NCBI GenBank assembly: GCA_049275655.1
Contig: JBASUY010000057.1
Location: 14,109-78,108, forward strand
Origin: Sherwoodlollariibacterium sp049275655
GTDB taxonomy: Bacteria; Omnitrophota; Gorgyraeia; Gygaellales; Profunditerraquicolaceae
Length of the DNA: 64,000 nt
Direction of reading: 5' to 3'
Part shown: piece after piece, positions 51,401 to 59,693 of the stretch
Numbering within the stretch: the first letter of the stretch is position 1
How the letters are laid out: each line of letters begins with the position of its first letter
Position numbers and translations under genes: made by a program
Notes under the pieces: model-generated
Databases searched by the model: none
Told to the model about the DNA's origin: nothing
Seen by the model: the letters and a program-made list of their open reading frames with translations, nothing else

Positions 51401-51718
51401 GCTAATGTCTTACGCAAAAGCGGGATTAAGGTAAAGGTTTTGCCGAAAATAGCCGAAGGTAGGCCGAATATATTGGATTTGATGAAAGATGGAAAGATAC
51501 AGCTTCTGATAAATACCCCTTCAGGGCGCATACCTCGTCAGGATGAGGTGAAGATTCGTTCACATGTTATACTATACAATATTCCCTATACTACCAGCAT
51601 CTCTGCTGCGCAGGCGACAGTTAATGGCATAGAGGTTTTATTAAAGAATGATTTAGAGGTTAAGCCCTTACAGGCATACCATAAGAAAAAAAGGCAAAGA
51701 GGAGGTTGTTGTGCCTGA
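48431..51718 (+). CDS. carB: Carbamoyl-phosphate synthase large subunit
   Basis: A 1095-residue CarB with two ATP-grasp halves: [20 protein letters not shown] and [14 protein letters not shown] in the first, [20 protein letters not shown] and [17 protein letters not shown] in the second, an oligomerisation region, and the C-terminal MGS-like allosteric domain ([14 protein letters not shown] onward). It makes carbamoyl phosphate from bicarbonate, ammonia and 2 ATP. All synthetase motifs look intact, so with the disabled CarA it would depend on free ammonia. It overlaps mutM by 8 bp. Confidence 0.97.
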   Translation: [1095 protein letters not shown]

Positions 51719-52514
51719 GTTGCCGGAAGTCGAGACTATAAAGAGAGAGTTAGAAAAGGTCGTAATAGGCAAAAAAATTTCCAAGGTATCTGTTTATAAC
51801 CCTAGGGTCATACGTAGCCCTTCTGTCTCTAAGTTTAAAGCAATCTTATCCGGAACCCGTATAAACCGAATATTGCGTCGGGGCAAGGCCCTGATATTTG
51901 AGCTCTCCAATGCTAAGGCCTTGGTTATTCACTTAAAGATGACCGGGCAGTTAATCTACCCGGGTTCAAAAAGCAAAGAGCAAAAAGTCTCTTTTGGTTT
52001 TTCAGGTGGGGATAGCCTTGTCTTTAATGATCAGAGGCTCTTTGCGGAGATTAGGCTTATGGATGATTGGAGGGAGTTAAAGTTTATACAGGGCTTAGGG
52101 CCTGAACCAAAGGATTTAACGCTCTTAAAATTTCAAGATATGTTAGCGGGTAAAAAAACGAAAATCAAGCCTTTGCTTATGGACCAGAAGTTTATCTCTG
52201 GTATAGGCAATCTATATGCAGCAGAGATTTTGTTTGCTGCTAAGATTAATCCTGAGAAGAGGGCAAATAGCCTATCCAATAAAGAGAAAGAGAGGCTTTA
52301 TAATGCTATGCGTAGCGTATTGGATGCGGCTATTAAGCATGGCGGTTCGTCTATTGATGACTATCTTCGCCTTTCAGGCGCAAAGGGAGAATATAAAAAA
52401 TACCACAAGGTCTATGGTAGAGAAGGCAAGCCTTGTTTTATATGTAAAAGTTTAATCAAAAGAAGCGTGTTAGGTGGAAGGGGTACTTATTTTTGCCCTA
52501 AGTGTCAAAGGTAA
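51711..52514 (+). CDS. mutM: Formamidopyrimidine-DNA glycosylase (Fpg/MutM)
   Basis: A 267-residue DNA glycosylase/AP lyase excising 8-oxoguanine and ring-opened purines. It starts GTG-Pro-Glu-Leu-Pro-Glu; after Met removal Pro is the nucleophile and Glu the acid. Also seen: HLKMTGQLIYP, LGPEPKDLTL, MDQKFISGIGNLYAAEILF and the zinc finger CFICKS...YFCPKC at the end. It lies between carB and pyrK with overlaps on both sides (8 and 13 bp), an unusual place in a pyrimidine operon. Confidence 0.96.
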   Translation: MPELPEVETIKRELEKVVIGKKISKVSVYNPRVIRSPSVSKFKAILSGTRINRILRRGKALIFELSNAKALVIHLKMTGQLIYPGSKSKEQKVSFGFSGGDSLVFNDQRLFAEIRLMDDWRELKFIQGLGPEPKDLTLLKFQDMLAGKKTKIKPLLMDQKFISGIGNLYAAEILFAAKINPEKRANSLSNKEKERLYNAMRSVLDAAIKHGGSSIDDYLRLSGAKGEYKKYHKVYGREGKPCFICKSLIKRSVLGGRGTYFCPKCQR

Positions 52515-53293
52515 GGACAGTGAAGCAGATAAAGCCGAAGATTATCTCTAATAAGCTCTTAACAAAGAGTTATTGGCGTTGTATTATGCGCGCTCCAGCT
52601 ATTGCTAAAATTGCTAAGCCGGGGCAGTTTATAAATGTTAAGACAACCAGCGGGTTAGTTCCTCTTTTGCGTCGCCCCTTTAGCATACACAATATTGACG
52701 GAGCGGACTTAGAGGTTATTTATGATGTTGTCGGAGAAGGGACTAAGGCATTTTCTCAAAAAAGAAGCGGTGAGTATTTAGATATTATCGGGCCGTTAGG
52801 TAATGGATTTTCTCTGCCCGTATCTTCTAAGTACTTATTGATTGTTGTCGGGGGGGGAGTGGGTATTGCGCCGTTGTTTCTCTTAGCAAAAAAAGCGAAA
52901 ACAAAAAATAAGATTGTTTTGATTGGTTCAAAGAACCAAGGAGAGCTTTTGTGTGAAAAAGAGTTTAAGGATATCGGATGTGATGTTAAAATATCTACGG
53001 ATGACGGGTCTTATGGATTTAAGGGGCAGGTAACATCTTTATTAAGAGAGGTGCTTGATATTAAGAGAAGAGAAAAAGAAAGAATACTTATATATGCTTG
53101 CGGCCCTACACCGATGCTTAAAGAGGCCTTTAAGATTGCAACTACGAATGGCTTACCTGCGCAGTTTTCATTAGAGGAGCATATGGGTTGTGGCATAGGA
53201 GCCTGTTTAGGGTGTGTGGTAAAGACAAAAAATGGCCTAAAGAGGGTTTGTAAAGAAGGCCCGGTATTTAATGCTTCGGATTTAGTATGGTGA
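52502..53293 (+). CDS. pyrK: Dihydroorotate dehydrogenase electron transfer subunit
   Basis: A 263-residue FAD and 2Fe-2S protein that links dihydroorotate oxidation to NAD+. Motifs: LLRRPFSIHNIDGADLEVIY (FAD site), IVVGGGVGIAPLFLLAKKA (NAD site), YACGPTPMLKEAF, and the 2Fe-2S ligands in EHMGCGIGACLGCVVKT plus the later RVCKEGPVF. Start is GTG at 52502. It overlaps mutM by 13 bp and precedes pyrD by 4 bp. Confidence 0.96.
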   Translation: MSKVRTVKQIKPKIISNKLLTKSYWRCIMRAPAIAKIAKPGQFINVKTTSGLVPLLRRPFSIHNIDGADLEVIYDVVGEGTKAFSQKRSGEYLDIIGPLGNGFSLPVSSKYLLIVVGGGVGIAPLFLLAKKAKTKNKIVLIGSKNQGELLCEKEFKDIGCDVKISTDDGSYGFKGQVTSLLREVLDIKRREKERILIYACGPTPMLKEAFKIATTNGLPAQFSLEEHMGCGIGACLGCVVKTKNGLKRVCKEGPVFNASDLVW

Positions 53294-53297
53294 AGAT

Positions 53298-54221
53298 ATG
53301 AGTGTTAATCTTGCAGTTAATATAGGTAAACTTAAATTAAAGAATCCAGTGATGGTTGCCTCCGGAACCTTTGGCTATGCTAAAGAGTTTAAAGATTTTA
53401 TTAATCTAAGAAGATTAGGGGCCATTGCAACAAAGACTATAACCTTAAAACCCCGTCAAGGTAATCCCCCTGTCCGTACCTGTGAAACTCCCTGTGGGAT
53501 GCTTAATTCCATCGGTTTAGAAAATCCCGGGATAAATTCCTTTTTAAAGGATAATTTGCCTTTTTTGAAAAAGTTGCAGGTGCCCATTGTTATGAGTATT
53601 GCTGCGGAGGATAATCCTTCTGAATTTGTAGAGCTTACGAAGAGATTAAACAAATTAAGTTGTGTTGATGCCTTAGAGCTTAATATATCCTGCCCTAATA
53701 TCGCAGGTAAGAGCGATTTAATTGCACAAGATAAGGATGCTACGTATGCAGTTGTCCGTTCTGTGCGTAAGGCCACAACTAAAACTTTGATTACTAAATT
53801 ATCCCCCAATGTTACTTCTATTAGCGAGATTGCCGGCGCTGCGCAGGAAGCCGGCAGTGACGCAGTCTCTTTAATTAATACGCTCTCGGGTATGAGTATC
53901 GATATTTTTACCATGAGGCCAAAACTTGCGCAGGCTTTTGGAGGCTTAAGCGGCCCGGCAATAAGGCCGGTAGCTATTAAGATGGTCTGGGATGTCTATA
54001 ATAAGATTAAAATTCCAATTATCGGAATGGGTGGTATAATAGATGCGCAAAGTGCATTAGAATTTTTTATCGCCGGGGCTACTGCTATAAGCGTAGGAAC
54101 AGCTAATTTTATTAATCCTAAGGTAAGCGTTGAGATAATAGACGGGTTAAAAAGATACCTTAAAGATAAGAAGATACAAAATATTCAAAACCTTACCGGA
54201 AGCTTAATCTATGAAACCTGA
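53298..54221 (+). CDS. pyrD: Dihydroorotate dehydrogenase, class 1B catalytic subunit
   Basis: A 307-residue FMN enzyme: NPVMVASGTFGYAKEF, IATKTITLKPRQGNPPVR, LELNISCPNIAGKSDLIAQD, and INTLSGMSIDIFT with IIGMGGIIDAQSALEFFIAG. In class 1B enzymes Cys of the active-site loop acts as base. The loop here, ETPCGMLNSIGLENPG, precedes it in sequence. It pairs with PyrK and is NAD-dependent, suiting an anaerobe. It overlaps pyrF by 11 bp. Confidence 0.96.
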   Translation: MSVNLAVNIGKLKLKNPVMVASGTFGYAKEFKDFINLRRLGAIATKTITLKPRQGNPPVRTCETPCGMLNSIGLENPGINSFLKDNLPFLKKLQVPIVMSIAAEDNPSEFVELTKRLNKLSCVDALELNISCPNIAGKSDLIAQDKDATYAVVRSVRKATTKTLITKLSPNVTSISEIAGAAQEAGSDAVSLINTLSGMSIDIFTMRPKLAQAFGGLSGPAIRPVAIKMVWDVYNKIKIPIIGMGGIIDAQSALEFFIAGATAISVGTANFINPKVSVEIIDGLKRYLKDKKIQNIQNLTGSLIYET

Positions 54222-54894
54222 GATAGTTTTGGCACTTGATGTGGATAATTTTCTTCAAGCGCGCCAGCTTGTGGATAAACTCTATCCTACTATTAAAACA
54301 TTTAAGGTAGGAAGCCAGTTATTTACCTCATGCGGGCATAAGATTGTAGAGTTTATCAATAAAAAAGGCGCTAAGGTATTTTTAGACTTAAAATTTTTTG
54401 ATATACCCAATACCGTTGCCAAGGCAGTTCGCGCAGCAACCCGCCTTAAGGTTAAGATGATGACCATGCATATCCTTGGCGATGAGGAGATGCTTAAGGC
54501 AGCGGTCTTTGCCGCGAAGGATGAGGCAAGGAGACTTCGCATAAAAAGGCCGCTTTTAATCGGGGTTACTGTATTGACTAGCAAGGAAGCGAAGATAAAT
54601 GATGTTTTAATTTTAGCAAAGATGGGGATAGAGTCTGGTTTGGACGGAGTGGTCTGCTCTGCTAAGGAGGCAGGGGAAGTGCGTAAGAATATAAAAGGGG
54701 AGTTTGTTATCGTAACTCCGGGGCTAAGGGCAAGGGGTAGTTTTAAGAATGACCAAAAGAGGACTGCGACTATCCTTGAGGCAATCTCTGCAGGGAGTAA
54801 TTTTTTAGTAGTCGGCAGGCCGCTCTTAGAAGCAACTAACCCTAAGGCAACCGCAAAAGCAATGTTAGGAGAGATAAATGCCGGAAGAGATTAA
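54211..54894 (+). CDS. pyrF: Orotidine-5'-phosphate decarboxylase
   Basis: A 227-residue OMP decarboxylase: LALDVDNFLQARQLVDKL, KVGSQLFT, and the catalytic FLDLKFFDIPNTVAKA (DxKxxD), then VTPGLRARGSFKNDQKRT and VVGRPLLEATNP. The last step to UMP. pyrE is not in the window. It overlaps the V-ATPase subunit E gene by 17 bp, tying the two operons together. Confidence 0.97.
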   Translation: MKPEIVLALDVDNFLQARQLVDKLYPTIKTFKVGSQLFTSCGHKIVEFINKKGAKVFLDLKFFDIPNTVAKAVRAATRLKVKMMTMHILGDEEMLKAAVFAAKDEARRLRIKRPLLIGVTVLTSKEAKINDVLILAKMGIESGLDGVVCSAKEAGEVRKNIKGEFVIVTPGLRARGSFKNDQKRTATILEAISAGSNFLVVGRPLLEATNPKATAKAMLGEINAGRD

Positions 54895-55474
54895 ATCACT
54901 AATAGAAAAGATTCAAAAAGAAGGGATTCAAAAGGCATCCGATGAAGCGCTTAAGATAGTAGAAGAGGCCAAAAGAGAAGCCAAAAAAATATTACAGGAT
55001 GCGCATGCAAAGGCAGAAGTTTTGCTTGCTCAGGCTAAAGAAGAGATATTAAAAAAGAAGGAGTCTTCCGATATTCTACTCAAGCAATCAGGGAGGGATT
55101 TTATCATCTCTTTGCGCAATCAGATTAATATAATCCTTAAAAATATTATTGCGCAGAAGGTCTCCGAGGCTCTATCTATTGAAGAGGTCTCTAAAATAAT
55201 CAGCCTGATTATTAAAGAAAGTGCGGTAAGAGGGGGGATTGAGCTTGCCTTTAGCGAAAATGATTTGCTAAAAATAAAAGAATCTTTGTTAAGTTGCCTC
55301 TCGGAAGAGGTAAAGAAAGGCATAACCATAAAATCCAGCGAAGCTCTTTCCAAAGGCTTTACTATTAGCTTTGATTCCGGGAAGTCATACTTTGATTTTT
55401 CAGAACAGGCCTTATCAGAATATTTAAGCAGTTATTTTAATAAGGAGCTTTCCGATATATTGGATTTAAAATAA
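54878..55474 (+). CDS. atpE: V-type ATPase subunit E
   Basis: A 198-residue peripheral-stalk subunit: an N-terminal coiled coil rich in Ala, Lys and Glu (KIVEEAKREAKKILQDAHAK, AEVLLAQAKEEILKK) and a C-terminal globular domain. Assignment rests on this layout and on its place as first gene of the V-ATPase operon. It overlaps pyrF by 17 bp. Confidence 0.85.
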   Translation: MPEEIKSLIEKIQKEGIQKASDEALKIVEEAKREAKKILQDAHAKAEVLLAQAKEEILKKKESSDILLKQSGRDFIISLRNQINIILKNIIAQKVSEALSIEEVSKIISLIIKESAVRGGIELAFSENDLLKIKESLLSCLSEEVKKGITIKSSEALSKGFTISFDSGKSYFDFSEQALSEYLSSYFNKELSDILDLK

Positions 55475-55475
55475 T

Positions 55476-56003
55476 ATGACGTCTTATTATATATATTTAA
55501 TCTCCAGCCTTCCGGAATTACGCTTTGGGGATAAACCTCCCTTTTCATTAGAAGAATTTTTAAACATTTGTTCAAGGGCAATATCAGATAAAGATTTAGA
55601 GAGGTTAATAAAAGAGCTTACCTCTTTGTATGGCAGTATTGATAAGGGGCTTTTACCGAGGTTAAAAGAATGGAGAAGGTTTAACCGTTCCTTGCGCAAT
55701 GAATTGGTAAAGTTACGCGCCAAAAGAAAGAACGAGGAAGCGCTTAAATATTTACGCGCAGACGATAATCCTTTTACGCCGGCGACACATACGGCACTTT
55801 TAGCATACCGTAATCGTAATATATTAGATGCTGAAAAATTTTTGGATTTAGAGCGTTGGCGTTTTTTAGACGGGTTATCTTGCGGGCACTACTTTGATAT
55901 AATTCTATTGGTTATCTATGCTTTGAAACTTAAGATTTTGTTGCGTTGGGATAATGTTTATGCTTCGGATAAGGATAGGCTTTTAGAGGAAGCCTTAAAA
56001 TAG
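55476..56003 (+). CDS. DUF2764 protein of V-ATPase operon
   Basis: A 175-residue protein beginning YYIYLISSLPELRFGDKPPF, characteristic of the DUF2764 family found between subunits E and A in the V-ATPase operons of Chlamydiae, Spirochaetes and Bacteroidetes. These operons lack a recognisable subunit C, so it probably plays that rotor-to-membrane connector role. It has no membrane span. It starts 1 bp after subunit E and ends 8 bp before subunit A. Confidence 0.8.
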   Translation: MTSYYIYLISSLPELRFGDKPPFSLEEFLNICSRAISDKDLERLIKELTSLYGSIDKGLLPRLKEWRRFNRSLRNELVKLRAKRKNEEALKYLRADDNPFTPATHTALLAYRNRNILDAEKFLDLERWRFLDGLSCGHYFDIILLVIYALKLKILLRWDNVYASDKDRLLEEALK

Positions 56004-56011
56004 GAGTTTGA

Positions 56012-57766
56012 ATGGGAAAGATACGGAGAGGCTATATCCTTAAAATAAACGGGAATATGGTAAGCGTTTTTGTTGAGGGAGAGGTTATACAAAACGAAAC
56101 TGCCTATATCCTCTATGCCGACAGAAAGCTTAAGGCTGAGGTTATAAGTGTGCGCGGTCAATTAGCTCAAATGCAGGTTTATGAGAATACCGCAGGGTTA
56201 AAGGTCAATGACAGGGTAGAGTTTGTTGAGGAGCTTGTCTCTGTTGAATTAGGCCCCGGACTGCTGGGCCAGATATTTGACGGCTTGCAAAATCCTCTGC
56301 CTGCCTTAGCCAAAGAATGCGGGTTCTTTTTGCAAAGAGGAGTTTATTTAGAGGCTTTGCCTAAGCAAGAGAAGTGGTATTTTACGCCTTTAGTTGAACC
56401 TAAAGTAAAGTTGATTTCCGGGCAGAGAATAGGTTTTGTCCCAGAGAAGATATTCCGCCATTACTGCATGGTTCCTTTTGGCTTAAAGGGTTCTTGGGAA
56501 GTGGTTGATATTGCCCGGGAGGGCGATTATTCCGTAGAACAACCCATAGCCCAATTAAAAGATGAAAAGGGCAAGATATGTGATGTCTTTTTGAAGCAGG
56601 TTTGGCCGATAAAAGTGCCTATTAATGCGTATCTTGAGAAGATAAAACCCTCCCAACCATTAGTAACAAAGATACGCCTTATAGACTCGCTCTTCCCCGT
56701 GGCATTAGGAGGGACGTATTGTATCCCCGGTCCGTTTGGCGCAGGCAAAACAGTCTTACAGCAACTAATCAGCCGGCATGCTCAGGTGGATATTGTGGTG
56801 ATTGCCGCTTGCGGAGAGCGCGCAGGAGAAGTGGTGGAGATTCTAAAAACCTTCCCTAATATTACTGACCCTAGGACCAATAAGCCATTAAGCGATAGGA
56901 CGGTAATTATCTGTAATACAAGCTCTATGCCTGTTGCCGCAAGAGAATCCAGCGTATATACCGCAGTTACCATAGCTGAATATTACCGGCAGATGGGGCT
57001 TAATGTATTGCTCCTTGCTGATTCAACTTCCCGTTGGGCGCAGGCGATGCGCGAGATGTCCGGTAGGCTTGAAGAGATTCCCGGGGAGGAGGCTTTTCCT
57101 TCGTATCTTGAATCACGCATAGCCTCATTTTATGAGCGGGCAGGGATAGTAAGGCTTTATGATCAAGGTTTTGGCTCTGTTACTATCGGAGGGACAGTAA
57201 GCCCTGCTGGAGGAAACTTTGAAGAACCGGTAACGCAGGCGACCTTAAAAGTAGTCGGGGCTTTTCACGGGTTATCCCGGGAGCGTTCAGACTCAAGAAA
57301 GTATCCTGCGATAGATCCTTTAATAAGTTGGAGCAAGTACAGTAGCTTTATTGACGGAAAAGAGCGGGATAGGGTGCATTCTCTTTTGATAAAGGGGAAT
57401 AATATCTTTCAGATGATGAAGGTCATAGGAGAAGAGGGGACGTCCCTTTTAGATTACATTACCTATCTTAAGGGGGAGTTTTTTGATGCGGTCTATCTTC
57501 AGCAGAACGCCTTTGATCCTGTTGATGAAGCTACTATACAAGAGAGGCAGGAGTATCTCTTTGGTTTTATCCGTAATATCTTAGAAGGAGAGTTTAGTTT
57601 TCAAGATAAAAATAGCGCCCTGCAATTTTTCCAGAAGCTTAAGCAGTTATTTAAGGGTTGGAACAGCGCTGATTTTGGCTCCGAAGAATTTAGAAAAATA
57701 GAAGCAGAGATAAAAGGATTGCTTAAAGAGAACCGGGTACCTATTGAGGGGGTAATAAGTGAATAA
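56012..57766 (+). CDS. atpA: V-type ATPase catalytic subunit A
   Basis: A 584-residue catalytic subunit with Walker A IPGPFGAGKTVLQQLISRHA (typical GPFGxGKT of A subunits), the non-homologous region, ACGERAGEVVEILKTFP, and LADSTSRWAQAMREMSGRLE with IPGEEAFPSYLESRIA. It hydrolyses or makes ATP at the A/B interface. It overlaps subunit B by 8 bp. Confidence 0.97.
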   Translation: MGKIRRGYILKINGNMVSVFVEGEVIQNETAYILYADRKLKAEVISVRGQLAQMQVYENTAGLKVNDRVEFVEELVSVELGPGLLGQIFDGLQNPLPALAKECGFFLQRGVYLEALPKQEKWYFTPLVEPKVKLISGQRIGFVPEKIFRHYCMVPFGLKGSWEVVDIAREGDYSVEQPIAQLKDEKGKICDVFLKQVWPIKVPINAYLEKIKPSQPLVTKIRLIDSLFPVALGGTYCIPGPFGAGKTVLQQLISRHAQVDIVVIAACGERAGEVVEILKTFPNITDPRTNKPLSDRTVIICNTSSMPVAARESSVYTAVTIAEYYRQMGLNVLLLADSTSRWAQAMREMSGRLEEIPGEEAFPSYLESRIASFYERAGIVRLYDQGFGSVTIGGTVSPAGGNFEEPVTQATLKVVGAFHGLSRERSDSRKYPAIDPLISWSKYSSFIDGKERDRVHSLLIKGNNIFQMMKVIGEEGTSLLDYITYLKGEFFDAVYLQQNAFDPVDEATIQERQEYLFGFIRNILEGEFSFQDKNSALQFFQKLKQLFKGWNSADFGSEEFRKIEAEIKGLLKENRVPIEGVISE

Positions 57767-59051
57767 GGTTTATACTAATATTATACAGATTGCCGGAGAT
57801 GTTATTACGGTGGAGGCGGATGCAATAGGTTATATGGATATCGCCGAGGTTACGACTCGCCACGGGGTATCTTTGGCCCAAGTGATAAGATTAGACGGAA
57901 AAAAGGTTTCTTTACAAGTTTTTGCCGGTAGCAAAGGGGTATCCACAAAAGATAAGGTGCGGTTTTTAAATCATCCTATGCGCATTGCAAGCGGAGAAGA
58001 GCTTTTGGGTCGTATCTTTAACGGAAGCGGTGCACCTCTTGATAATGGCCCGGTATTATCTAAAAACCTTATAGATATAGCCGGTCCTTCGGTAAATCCG
58101 GTAAAAAGGATTATTCCGAGAAAGATGATTCGTACCGGCGTACCGATGATAGATATATTTAATTCTTTGGTAGAATCGCAGAAGCTTCCTATTTTTTCTA
58201 TTGCCGGTGAGCCGTATAATGAGCTTTTAGCGCGCATAGCTACTCAGGCCGAAGTTGATATTATAATTTTAGGGGGGATGGGGCTTAAGCACGATGATTA
58301 TTTATTCTTTCGTCAAGCCCTTCAGGAGAATGGCGCTATCTTTCGTTCAGTTTTTTTTATTCATACCGCGGCTAATCCCGTGGTTGAATGTTTATTAGTC
58401 CCGGATATAAGCTTAGCCGTAGCCGAAGATTTTGCCTTAAAAGGAAAGCGCGTCTTAGTCTTGCTTTCAGATATGACTAATTTTTGCGATGCCTTAAAAG
58501 AGGTGGCTATAACTATGGAGCAGGTTCCTTCTAACCGAGGTTACCCCGGGGATCTTTATAGCCAATTAGCCTTACGTTATGAAAAGGCGGTTGATTTTGA
58601 AGGCGCAGGGTCAATTACAATCCTTGCTGTTACTACCATGCCCGGGGATGACGTTACTCATCCTGTCCCAGATAACACTGGCTATATTACTGAAGGCCAG
58701 TTTTATCTTAAGGGAGGGGTTATCGAACCTTTTGGCTCCCTCTCTCGTTTAAAACAACAGGTAAATGGCAAGACCCGTTCCGACCATAGGATATTGATGG
58801 ATACTATGATACAGCTTTTTGCAGATTACCGCTCTACGCTTGAGAAGCAGTCAATGGGGTTTAAGATGAGCCCTTGGGATGAGAAGCTCCTTAAATACGG
58901 AGTGCTATTTGAAAAGGAGCTCATGTCTTTAAAGGTGAATATCCCGTTGGAGCAAGGGTTAGATTTAGGCTGGAAGATACTGGCTAAAGTTTTTACCCCT
59001 GAAGAAACCGGGATAAGGCGTTCTATAATTGAAGAGTATTGGCCTAAGTAA
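57759..59051 (+). CDS. atpB: V-type ATPase subunit B
   Basis: A 430-residue non-catalytic nucleotide-binding subunit: GRIFNGSGAPLDNGP, IRTGVPMIDIFNSLVESQKL, PIFSIAGEPYNELLARIATQ (no intact Walker A, as expected) and LLSDMTNFCDALKEVA with PSNRGYPGDLYSQLALRYEK. It overlaps subunit A and precedes subunit D by 24 bp. Confidence 0.97.
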   Translation: MNKVYTNIIQIAGDVITVEADAIGYMDIAEVTTRHGVSLAQVIRLDGKKVSLQVFAGSKGVSTKDKVRFLNHPMRIASGEELLGRIFNGSGAPLDNGPVLSKNLIDIAGPSVNPVKRIIPRKMIRTGVPMIDIFNSLVESQKLPIFSIAGEPYNELLARIATQAEVDIIILGGMGLKHDDYLFFRQALQENGAIFRSVFFIHTAANPVVECLLVPDISLAVAEDFALKGKRVLVLLSDMTNFCDALKEVAITMEQVPSNRGYPGDLYSQLALRYEKAVDFEGAGSITILAVTTMPGDDVTHPVPDNTGYITEGQFYLKGGVIEPFGSLSRLKQQVNGKTRSDHRILMDTMIQLFADYRSTLEKQSMGFKMSPWDEKLLKYGVLFEKELMSLKVNIPLEQGLDLGWKILAKVFTPEETGIRRSIIEEYWPK

Positions 59052-59075
59052 AGAGCCTTAAAGGACGTTGATAGT

Positions 59076-59693
59076 ATGCCTAAGATAAAATTTACAAAGG
59101 GAGAGCTAAAGCGCCAACGCGATGCATTAAGGCAATACTTGCGCTATCTACCCACCTTACAACTTAAAAAGCAGCAGCTGCAACTTGAAATTCTCCGTCA
59201 GGTTTCTATCTTGGAGGAGAAATCCTTTGCCCTTGATAAAAAGATTAAAGAGGCCATGTTCTGGATAGGGTTGCTTAGCGACAAAGATACGGATATCAAG
59301 CCCTTTCTTACTCCCCAAGAGATTAAATCTAAAGCGATAAATATAGCCGGGATAGATATCCCTGTTTTTACAGAGGTATTATTTACCCCTGCGGATTATG
59401 ATTTATACGAGGCTCCGCTATGGTATGATTTAGGGATTGAATCTTTAAAAAGCATAGTATCTTTACGTATAGAGATAGAGTATATCAAGAAAGGGCTTTT
59501 TATTTTACGCAGAGAGTTAGATATTGCCACACAAAGAGTTAATCTTTTTGAAAAAGTTAAAATCCCGGAGGCAGAGGAGAATATCCGCTTAATTAAAATA
59601 TATATCGGAGATCAGCTCTCTAATGCCGTGGGGCGCAGTAAGATTGCAAAGCGTAAGATAGAAGCATTATCCTTAGAGGAGATAGTAGTATGA
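59076..59693 (+). CDS. atpD: V-type ATPase subunit D
   Basis: A 205-residue rotor-shaft subunit: two long helices, starting with KFTKGELKRQRDALRQYLRY and ending with ENIRLIKIYIGDQLSNAVGR then KIAKRKIEAL. This helical layout is typical of D. It overlaps subunit I by 4 bp. Confidence 0.93.
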   Translation: MPKIKFTKGELKRQRDALRQYLRYLPTLQLKKQQLQLEILRQVSILEEKSFALDKKIKEAMFWIGLLSDKDTDIKPFLTPQEIKSKAINIAGIDIPVFTEVLFTPADYDLYEAPLWYDLGIESLKSIVSLRIEIEYIKKGLFILRRELDIATQRVNLFEKVKIPEAEENIRLIKIYIGDQLSNAVGRSKIAKRKIEALSLEEIVV

